Positions 1 through 4,858 of a DNA stretch of 5,480 nucleotides are shown here, one piece after another. The translations under genes and the position numbers were made by a program. The notes below the pieces were generated by a model. It saw only the letters and a list, made by a program, of their open reading frames with translations. It made no database searches and was not told the DNA's origin. The stretch is from an uncultured Collinsella sp. (GTDB lineage Bacteria; Actinomycetota; Coriobacteriia; Coriobacteriales; Coriobacteriaceae). The DNA is taken from assembly GCA_937989795.1 (NCBI GenBank), contig CALKBB010000366.1:1-5480 (forward strand), in the 5' to 3' direction. Position 1 is the first letter of the stretch. Each line of letters begins with the position of its first letter.

Positions 1-891
1 GCGGAAATCGATACGAGGCGCCGGGGTATCCCAACGCTCGGGATACGAGAACGCGAACTGGATGGGAATACGCATGTCGGAAGCACCGAGATGCGCCATC
101 ACGGAGCCGTCGGCGAACTCGACCATAGAGTGAATCTTGGACTGACGCTGCACGACCACGTTAATGAAATCGAGGTCGCAGTTAAACAGATGCATGGCCT
201 CAATTCGCTCCAGGCCCTTGTTCATGAGAGTGGCGGAGTCGATGGTGATCTTGGCACCCATGGCCCACGTGGGATGTGCGAGGGCATCGGCACGCGTCAC
301 GCGATTGAGCTCGTCGCGCGTGCGGCCAAAGAACGGACCGCCCGAGCAGGTGAGCCAAATACAATGAGCCTCGCGTGGGTTCTCCCCCAGATAGCACTGG
401 TAGATGGCGGAGTGCTCAGAGTCGACTGGAATAAGCTGACCCGGTTGCGCCAACGGCATAAGCAAGTCGCCACCGACGACGAGGGACTCCTTGTTGGCAA
501 GGGCAAGGCGCTTATTCGAGGTCAGGGCTGCATGGCTCGCTTCGAGCCCGGCAGCGCCCACAATGGCAACAAGCACACAGTCGACGTCATCGCGGCGCGC
601 GAGCTCACAAACCGCCTGCGCACCAACACCGAGCTCGGTGCCCTCGGGCAGCTCCTGCAGCACAGCGTCCGTACCGTGGGTGGTGTCGGCCACGGCAACG
701 GCCGGAACCGAAAACTCACGGGCAAACGCAACGAGCTCCGAGGTGCTATAGTTAACGGACAGTGCCGTCACCTGCAGTCGATCGGCATGCTGACGGCATA
801 CATCAAGTGCCTGCGTACCGATAGAGCCCGTACAACCCAGGATGGCAACGCGAAGACGCCCATCGGGGGCGTACGTCGTCTGAAAGGCCAT
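1..891 (-). CDS. dxr: 1-deoxy-D-xylulose 5-phosphate reductoisomerase, C-terminus cut by window edge
   Basis: The enzyme rearranges and reduces 1-deoxy-D-xylulose 5-phosphate to 2-C-methyl-D-erythritol 4-phosphate with NADPH and a divalent metal, the first committed step of the cytoplasmic MEP isoprenoid pathway. The frame stays open for 297 codons from the ATG at 891 to the window edge; the family is about 380-400 residues, so roughly the last quarter is missing. Visible motifs are the dinucleotide-binding GCTGSIG (residues 19-25), LANKESLV (131-138), PVDSEHSAI (155-163), SGGPF (183-187), HPTW (206-209), DSATLMNKGLE (218-228) and IHSMVEF (253-259). By alignment from memory to the E. coli enzyme, the metal ligands are D157, E159 and E228. 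The start overlaps the cdsA stop by one base (TAATG), with GGAGG nine bases upstream, which suggests coupled translation. Odd point: the usual H-P-Q-S before IHSM reads Q-R-Q-S (248-251). The identification is essentially certain. Confidence 0.97.
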   Translation of the reverse strand, partial: MAFQTTYAPDGRLRVAILGCTGSIGTQALDVCRQHADRLQVTALSVNYSTSELVAFAREFSVPAVAVADTTHGTDAVLQELPEGTELGVGAQAVCELARRDDVDCVLVAIVGAAGLEASHAALTSNKRLALANKESLVVGGDLLMPLAQPGQLIPVDSEHSAIYQCYLGENPREAHCIWLTCSGGPFFGRTRDELNRVTRADALAHPTWAMGAKITIDSATLMNKGLERIEAMHLFNCDLDFINVVVQRQSKIHSMVEFADGSVMAHLGASDMRIPIQFAFSYPERWDTPAPRIDFR

Positions 892-1766
892 TACAGCACG
901 CCTCCGATCATCAAAAGCAGCTGCGCGGTAATGCAGCCAAAGATAAGCGAGTCGCTTCGATCGAGCATGCCGCCATGGCCCGGAATAAGGTTGCCAGAAT
1001 CCTTGACGCCCACGCCACGCTTGATGCGTGACTCGATGAGGTCACCGATAACGCCCAGGATGGACACAACCACGCCGCAAAGCAGCGCATAGGGCAAGCT
1101 CAGCTTATAGAAATGCGTCGCCCACAAAATAAGCCAGATAAGAACCGAGCCCAAGATGCCGCCGACAAAGCCCTCCCAGCTCTTTTTGGGAGAGATCTTG
1201 GGGACCATCTTGTGCTTGCCGATACGGCTGCCCACGATGTAGGCAAACGAATCGGAGACCCAGAGAGACGCGCAAACACCCACCGAAAGCAGGGCGCCGG
1301 CAAAACCGGGCACGGCATCGCGCAGCAGCACGATGGCCGACAGCATAAAACCGGTGTAGATGGGACCCATGAGTGTCACAGCCACATCGGATATGCGGGT
1401 ACGCGACGAACAGACATACCAAATGCCCACCGCAAGCATCAATGCAAAAAGCAGCGCATTCAACAGCAGCGAGTCGCCCAGCGCCGAGAGCGGAAAGAGC
1501 ACGGCGGCAGCGATACCCAGGCGCTCGTTGGCCACCTTGCCATCGAGCTTCGTCATGCGGAAATACTCAAAGCAGCACAGGCCGCTCATGACGGAGACGA
1601 AGATGGCGGTGGGAACGATACCCAAAACCAGGCAGAGAATAAATACGACGGCGTAGACGATACCTGCGGCGGCACGGGTAATAAAGCCGGCAAGCCACGA
1701 AGTCGCGGCCGCGCCGCTCTTGGCGGCAGGCGCCTTGGGAGCAGACGCCTTGGGACGATCGGACAC
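891..1766 (-). CDS. cdsA: Phosphatidate cytidylyltransferase (CDP-diacylglycerol synthase)
   Basis: This integral membrane enzyme makes CDP-diacylglycerol from phosphatidic acid and CTP, the branch point to all major bacterial phospholipids. The 291 residues begin with an Ala/Lys/Pro-rich hydrophilic tail (about 1-24), followed by a series of hydrophobic membrane segments (about 32-66, 83-118, 128-148, 153-180, 199-217, 223-245, 274-290). The conserved catalytic part shows WVSDSFAYIVGSRIG (169-183), SPKKSWEGF (192-200) and the family signature near the C-terminus, SRIKRGVGVKDSG (246-258) leading into IPGHGGMLDRSDS (261-273). The signature normally has a hydrophobic residue or Thr between the two Asp-flanking positions of D-R-x-D; here it is Ser271. 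Translation starts at a GTG with GAGGAGG seven bases upstream, two bases after the uppS stop. Length is slightly above the usual 265-285 because of the N-terminal tail. The family assignment is secure; the exact start is well supported by the Shine-Dalgarno sequence. Confidence 0.96.
   Translation of the reverse strand: MSDRPKASAPKAPAAKSGAAATSWLAGFITRAAAGIVYAVVFILCLVLGIVPTAIFVSVMSGLCCFEYFRMTKLDGKVANERLGIAAAVLFPLSALGDSLLLNALLFALMLAVGIWYVCSSRTRISDVAVTLMGPIYTGFMLSAIVLLRDAVPGFAGALLSVGVCASLWVSDSFAYIVGSRIGKHKMVPKISPKKSWEGFVGGILGSVLIWLILWATHFYKLSLPYALLCGVVVSILGVIGDLIESRIKRGVGVKDSGNLIPGHGGMLDRSDSLIFGCITAQLLLMIGGVL
901..905 (-). promoter_or_regulatory. dxr ribosome binding site inside the cdsA 3' end
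   Basis: GGAGG on the minus strand lies nine bases before the dxr ATG and is read as the Gly-Gly codons near the cdsA C-terminus (M-I-G-G-V-L). Together with the TAATG stop-start overlap this suggests that ribosomes finishing cdsA re-initiate on dxr. Confidence 0.75.
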
Positions 1767-1768
1767 GA

Positions 1769-2563
1769 TTAAGCCTCCTCGGTCTTGCTCAGTCCACCAA
1801 ACCTACGGTCGCGGCCCTGATAGGCCAAAATGGCGTTGACAAGACCCCAACGATCAAAGTCGGGCCAATAGGTATCGGTGACATAAAACTCGGAATAGGC
1901 AACCTGCCACAGCAGATAGTTCGAAAGGCGAAGCTCGCCGGAGGTTCGAATCACAAGCTCAGGATCGGGTAGCCCAGCGGTGTACAGGTGCGAAGCAACC
2001 ATATCATCGTCGATAGCGGCCGGATCGATCTTTCCGGCAGCGGCATCGAGCGCGATCTGACGGACAGCACGGGTGATCTCGGCACGGGCTCCGTAGTTGA
2101 CGGCAAGTGCCAGCGTCATGCCGGTATGGTCGGCACACTCGGCAAGACCTCGCTCAAAGACATCGCGGGTCTTCTTGGGCAGTGCGGAAATATCGCCCAA
2201 AAAGACAACGCGCACGTTTTCGCGCTTAAGCAGCGGCAGCTCATCGATAAACGTCTTAGCAAACAGATGCATTAAAACGTTGACCTCATGCTGCGGACGA
2301 TTCCAGTTTTCGGTGGAAAACGCATAGGCCGAAAGGACGTCGACGCCCAAACGCACGCATGCGGTAATAATCTCGCGCAGGGAGACGATACCGGCCTTGT
2401 GTCCCTCGGTGCGGGCAAGACCGCGCGCCGTGGCCCAGCGACCGTTACCGTCCATGATGCACGAAATATGATGCGGGATCTTATTGAGGTCAAGGTCGGA
2501 AAAACCGACGCCCGCAGGGGCGTCGGCAAAGTACTCGACCAGTTTGTTCTCGTCGTATTGCAC
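1769..2563 (-). CDS. uppS: Isoprenyl transferase, probably undecaprenyl diphosphate synthase
   Basis: This cytosolic cis-prenyltransferase condenses isopentenyl diphosphate units onto farnesyl diphosphate; the C55 product becomes the lipid carrier for peptidoglycan and other wall polymers. The 264 residues show the cis-prenyltransferase motifs in order: IMDGNGRWA (36-44) with the catalytic Asp38, the RGLARTEGHKAG segment just after it, YAFSTENWNRP, LAVNYGARAEI, DPELVIRTSGELRLSN with LLWQVAYSEF close behind, and a C-terminal WPDF plus YQGRDRRFGG. The start is a GTG at 2563, one base after the frr stop, with GGAG seven bases upstream inside the end of frr; it leaves a 29-residue leader before the conserved P-H-H-I, a normal arrangement. 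Chain length cannot be read from the sequence, so a shorter- or longer-chain product is possible, but the location beside cdsA and dxr fits the carrier-lipid enzyme. Confidence 0.96.
   Translation of the reverse strand: MQYDENKLVEYFADAPAGVGFSDLDLNKIPHHISCIMDGNGRWATARGLARTEGHKAGIVSLREIITACVRLGVDVLSAYAFSTENWNRPQHEVNVLMHLFAKTFIDELPLLKRENVRVVFLGDISALPKKTRDVFERGLAECADHTGMTLALAVNYGARAEITRAVRQIALDAAAGKIDPAAIDDDMVASHLYTAGLPDPELVIRTSGELRLSNYLLWQVAYSEFYVTDTYWPDFDRWGLVNAILAYQGRDRRFGGLSKTEEA
1774..1780 (-). promoter_or_regulatory. cdsA ribosome binding site fixing a GTG start
   Basis: GAGGAGG on the minus strand, overlapping the last uppS codons, is seven bases before the GTG at 1766. The next in-frame ATG lies about 60 codons further on, inside the first membrane region, so the GTG is the only sensible start. 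Confidence 0.85.
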
Positions 2564-2564
2564 C

Positions 2565-3101
2565 TTAGATCTCCATGACCTCGGCTTCTTTTTCCTTCAG
2601 AAGCTCCTCAACCTTGGCAACATACTCATCGGTATACTTCTGGACCTTGGCCTGCTCGCGACGGACATCGTCCTCGGTGAGCTCTTCGTCGCGCTCGAGC
2701 TTGTTGTTAAAGTCGCGACGGATGTTGCGAATGGAGACCTTGGCCTGCTCGGCATACTCGCGGCACTCCTTGACGAGCTCGCGACGACGCTCCTCGGTGG
2801 GAGCCGGGAACGGCAGGCGCACGACGGTACCGTCAGAGTTGGGAGTAATGCCCAGATCGGAAGCGCTGATAGCCTTCACGATTGCGTTGACGAGCGCCTT
2901 GTCCCAGGGCTCGATAAGCAGCATGTGAGCCTCGGGGGTCTTAACGGCGGCAACCTGGGTAACCGGCGTGGGAACACCGTAGTAATCGACCGAAATGTCG
3001 GACAGAATGTTAGCGTTGGCGCGGCCCGTGCGAACCTTGGAGAAGTTGTGCTTGAGGGACTCGAGCGACTTGTCCATGTGGGCGGTGATGTTCTCTGCCA
3101 T
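2565..3101 (-). CDS. frr: Ribosome recycling factor
   Basis: RRF works with EF-G to split the post-termination ribosome and release mRNA and tRNA. The protein is 178 residues, a little shorter than the usual about 185, which matches RRFs that begin with the short M-A-E-N-I leader. Recognisable family segments are VRTGRAN (23-29), VDYYGVPTPVTQVA (38-51), IEPWDKAL (63-70), ISASDLGITPNSDG (78-91), PAPTEERRRELVKE (99-112), VSIRNIRRDFNN (122-133) and the C-terminal KEKEAEVMEI (169-178). The first and last thirds form the three-helix bundle of domain I, rich in charged heptad-like residues; the middle third is domain II. The ATG at 3101 follows the pyrH stop by two bases and has a perfect AGGAGG seven bases upstream. 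The last codons carry the Shine-Dalgarno sequence for uppS. Nothing essential looks missing. Confidence 0.98.
   Translation of the reverse strand: MAENITAHMDKSLESLKHNFSKVRTGRANANILSDISVDYYGVPTPVTQVAAVKTPEAHMLLIEPWDKALVNAIVKAISASDLGITPNSDGTVVRLPFPAPTEERRRELVKECREYAEQAKVSIRNIRRDFNNKLERDEELTEDDVRREQAKVQKYTDEYVAKVEELLKEKEAEVMEI
2571..2574 (-). promoter_or_regulatory. uppS ribosome binding site inside the frr 3' end
   Basis: GGAG on the minus strand, part of the Met-Glu codons near the end of frr, is seven bases before the GTG start of uppS. It is weaker than the sites of frr, cdsA and pyrH, which fits dependence on ribosomes arriving from frr. Confidence 0.65.
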
Positions 3102-3103
3102 GC

Positions 3104-3826
3104 TTAATCCTCCTGATAGACGAGCGTGCCGACGGGCTCACCCGAAAGCGCGCGTTTGACGGTGTCCTCGCCATCGATGTTGAGGACCAAAATCGGCATA
3201 CGGTTATCCTGGCACAGCGCCGTGGCCGTGGAATCCATAACCTGCAGACCGCGGACGAGAACCTCGTGATAGGTAATCTTGTCAAAACGGACGGCATCGG
3301 AACACTTGACAGGATCCTTGTCGTAGATGCCGTCAACCTTGGTGGCCTTAATCAGAATCTCGGCACCGATCTCGCAGGCACGAAGAGCCGCGGCGGTGTC
3401 GGTCGTAAAGTACGGATTGCCCGAACCGGCGGCAAAAATAACGACATTACCCTTGGAAAGGTGGTTGATGGCGCGACGGCGAATATAGGGCTCGCAGATC
3501 TCGTTCATCTGGATAGCGCTCATCACGCGGCAGGGAACATCGTTGTGCTCAAAGGCATCCTGCAGGGCAAGCGCGTTCATAACGGTTGCCAGCATGCCCA
3601 TGTAGTCGGCCTGGGCGCGCTCCATGCCACCGGCAGCGCCGGCCATGCCGCGGAAAATGTTGCCGCCGCCGACAACAACGCCGACCTCATGGCCAACGGC
3701 GAGCAGCTCCTTGACCTGCTTGGCAAGATGGTCGGTAATCTTAGGGTCGATGCCATATTGGCCGTCGCCCATCAGTGCTTCGCCGGAAAGCTTCAGAAGC
3801 ACGCGTTTATATCGGATGTCGGACAA
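3104..3826 (-). CDS. pyrH: UMP kinase (uridylate kinase), TTG start
   Basis: PyrH phosphorylates UMP to UDP with ATP, feeding UTP and CTP synthesis; it is a cytosolic hexamer of the amino acid kinase fold, unrelated to eukaryotic UMP/CMP kinases. The 240 residues equal the usual family length. Motifs seen are LLKLSGEAL (10-18), VVGGGNIFRG (51-60), ADYMGMLATVMNA (73-85), AAGSGNPYFTTDTAAALRA (132-150), IKATKVDGIYDKDP (159-172) and LQVMDSTA (194-201). The start must be the TTG at 3826: the conserved K-L-S-G-E segment lies before the first in-frame ATG (residue 19), and an excellent AAAGGAGG lies six bases upstream of the TTG. It is the first gene of the tight pyrH-dxr run and is separated from tsf by a terminator and a candidate promoter. 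The CTP derived from its product is the substrate of CdsA three genes downstream. Confidence 0.98.
   Translation of the reverse strand: MSDIRYKRVLLKLSGEALMGDGQYGIDPKITDHLAKQVKELLAVGHEVGVVVGGGNIFRGMAGAAGGMERAQADYMGMLATVMNALALQDAFEHNDVPCRVMSAIQMNEICEPYIRRRAINHLSKGNVVIFAAGSGNPYFTTDTAAALRACEIGAEILIKATKVDGIYDKDPVKCSDAVRFDKITYHEVLVRGLQVMDSTATALCQDNRMPILVLNIDGEDTVKRALSGEPVGTLVYQED
3109..3114 (-). promoter_or_regulatory. frr ribosome binding site inside the pyrH 3' end
   Basis: A perfect AGGAGG on the minus strand, overlapping the Gln-Glu-Asp codons that end pyrH, stands seven bases before the frr ATG. Strong independent initiation is plausible in addition to coupling from pyrH. Confidence 0.8.
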
Positions 3827-3832
3827 AGCGAT

Positions 3833-3840
3833 CCTCCTTT
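3833..3840 (-). promoter_or_regulatory. Strong ribosome binding site fixing the TTG start of pyrH
   Basis: The minus strand reads AAAGGAGG, an eight-base match to the 16S rRNA 3' end, six bases before TTG. No ATG or GTG stands at a suitable distance, so this site decides the start. A near-perfect Shine-Dalgarno may offset the weak initiation codon. Confidence 0.9.
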
Positions 3841-3848
3841 AATTAGAC

Positions 3849-3866
3849 TCTCAATATGATAGCAAA
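3849..3866 (-). promoter_or_regulatory. Candidate extended -10 promoter for the pyrH-dxr operon
   Basis: On the minus strand TGCTATCAT fits an extended -10 element (TGn followed by TATCAT, five of six matches to TATAAT; the hexamer is 3861-3856). It sits just downstream of the tsf terminator and would start transcription near 3849, giving a leader of about 23 bases that contains the pyrH Shine-Dalgarno. No good -35 hexamer is visible at 16-18 bases; that space is taken by a palindrome. Position makes a promoter plausible, but sequence alone does not prove it. Confidence 0.5.
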
Positions 3867-3882
3867 GGCTCTGATAAGAGCC
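3867..3882. repeat. Perfect 6-bp inverted repeat in the pyrH promoter region
   Basis: GGCTCT-TATC-AGAGCC (minus strand) is a perfect inverted repeat with a four-base loop, lying between the tsf terminator and the candidate pyrH -10, where a -35 box would normally be. On the minus strand it is followed by TTTGCTAT, so it could be a second, weak terminator hairpin for tsf, or an operator-like site for a dimeric regulator. It may also be chance; six base pairs is short. Confidence 0.45.
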
Positions 3883-3885
3883 ATG

Positions 3886-3920
3886 AAAAAGCAGGCTGTG
3901 AGTAAAACCCACAGCCTGCT
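3886..3920 (-). terminator. Rho-independent terminator after tsf
   Basis: Read on the minus strand, AGCAGGCTGTG pairs perfectly with CACAGCCTGCT (11-bp stem, 3920-3910 with 3900-3890, nine-base loop), and the stem runs directly into a T stretch (3890-3886). On the plus strand the same stem is not followed by a T run, so it acts in the direction of rpsB-tsf. It begins 23 bases after the tsf stop and should end most rpsB-tsf transcripts; partial read-through into pyrH remains possible. Confidence 0.93.
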
Positions 3921-3943
3921 CATTACCAGCTACAAGAGCTTAT

Positions 3944-4813
3944 TTACTCGCCACGGACCAGACGGTCGAAGGCAACGACGGTAATGCTATCGCCGAGCTC
4001 CTTGGAGACCTGCTCAGCGTACTTCTTGATGGTGAGGGAGCTGTCCTTGATGAACTCCTGCTCGGTGAGCACGGACTGCTTGTAGAACTTCTCCAGACGG
4101 CCAACAGCCATCTTCTCCTGGATAGCCTCGGGCTTGCCGGACTCGGCAGCCTGAGCCATGTAGATCTCCTTCTCGTGCTCGACGGTCTCGGCCGGAACCT
4201 GATCGCGGGTAGCGCAAATCGGGGCGACGGCGGCAACCTGAAGGGCAACGTCGTGAGCGAAGGTCTTGAAGGACTCGGCCTGAGCTGTCTCGGCCTTCTC
4301 GAAAGCGAACTCGACGAGGACGCCGATCTTACCACCCATGTGGATGTAAGAAGCGAGAGCGCCGTTCTCGGCCTTGCGGGCGGAGAAACGAGCGATCTTC
4401 ATGTTCTCGCCCATGATGTGAATCATCTCGGTGAGCTCGGAGGAAACGGTCTCCTCGCCCATCGGCTTCTCGAGAAGAGCATCGACATCGGCCGGCTCGG
4501 TGGTAGCGACAACCTCGGCGACCTTGGAAGCAAAGCCGGTGAACTTGGCGTTGGAGCCGACGAAGTCGGTCTCGCAGGAAAGCTCGAGCAGAGCGCCGGA
4601 CTTGCCGTCCTCGGAGACGAACGCGGCGACAGCGCCCTCGTTGGTCTCACGGCCAGCCTTCTTGGCAGCCTTGGCGAGGCCGTTCTTGCGCAGAACGTCA
4701 ACAGCGACGTCCATGTCGCCGTCAGCCTCGACGAGAGCCTTCTTGCACTCCATCATCGGGGAGTCGGTCATCTCGCGGAGCTGCTTGACCATAGCGGCAG
4801 TAATCTGGGCCAT
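3944..4813 (-). CDS. tsf: Translation elongation factor Ts
   Basis: EF-Ts is the nucleotide exchange factor that converts EF-Tu-GDP to the GTP form during elongation. The 289 residues start with the UBA-like N-terminal domain, MAQITAAMVKQLREMTDSPM (1-20) followed by the MECKKAL signature (21-27), then the linker around GLAKAAKKAGRETNEGAVAA (45-64), and the EF-Tu contacting core ELSCETDFVGSNAKF (77-91) with the T-D-F-V loop at 82-85. The two-subdomain core and C-terminal helices follow, giving the usual full bacterial length. The ATG at 4813 was chosen over the in-frame TTG at 4828 because AAAGGA lies six bases before this ATG and would fall inside the coding region of the longer form. It is 45 bases after rpsB, the near-universal partner, and is followed by a strong terminator. 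Codon choice is strongly biased to C- and G-ending codons, as expected for an abundant protein. Confidence 0.98.
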   Translation of the reverse strand: MAQITAAMVKQLREMTDSPMMECKKALVEADGDMDVAVDVLRKNGLAKAAKKAGRETNEGAVAAFVSEDGKSGALLELSCETDFVGSNAKFTGFASKVAEVVATTEPADVDALLEKPMGEETVSSELTEMIHIMGENMKIARFSARKAENGALASYIHMGGKIGVLVEFAFEKAETAQAESFKTFAHDVALQVAAVAPICATRDQVPAETVEHEKEIYMAQAAESGKPEAIQEKMAVGRLEKFYKQSVLTEQEFIKDSSLTIKKYAEQVSKELGDSITVVAFDRLVRGE

Positions 4814-4819
4814 TGTGGT

Positions 4820-4825
4820 TCCTTT
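4820..4825 (-). promoter_or_regulatory. Ribosome binding site deciding the tsf start
   Basis: AAAGGA on the minus strand is six bases before the ATG at 4813. It lies downstream of the alternative in-frame TTG at 4828, so it supports the shorter 289-residue product, which also begins with the family-typical M-A-Q-I-T. Confidence 0.85.
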
Positions 4826-4858
4826 CAAAGAGATGAAAAAGAATTAACTAAGACTGAT

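Noticed and set aside
91..1092. A 333-codon open frame on the plus strand
   Set aside because: It is antisense to dxr and the end of cdsA, both of which carry unmistakable family motifs over the whole stretch. The translation has no recognisable domain, and it has no good ribosome binding site.
1113..1772. A 219-codon plus-strand frame
   Set aside because: It is antisense to cdsA; the very hydrophilic His/Arg/Gln-rich translation is typical of the reverse complement of a membrane protein gene.
2484..3107. A 207-codon plus-strand frame
   Set aside because: It is antisense to frr and the start of uppS. The Leu/Gly/Val-rich translation mirrors the charged helices of RRF and is not an independent membrane protein.
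3266..3859. A 197-codon plus-strand frame across pyrH
   Set aside because: It is a shadow of pyrH caused by codon choice; no family motif or plus-strand Shine-Dalgarno is present.
4814..4828. Five-codon N-terminal extension of EF-Ts from a TTG
   Set aside because: The extension would be translated through the Shine-Dalgarno sequence of the ATG at 4813, and EF-Ts proteins typically begin at the M-A-Q-I-T position.
4814..4858. Possible regulatory element between rpsB and tsf
   Set aside because: The 45 bases are AT-rich and hold the tsf ribosome binding site, but I see no hairpin, promoter or other structure in them.
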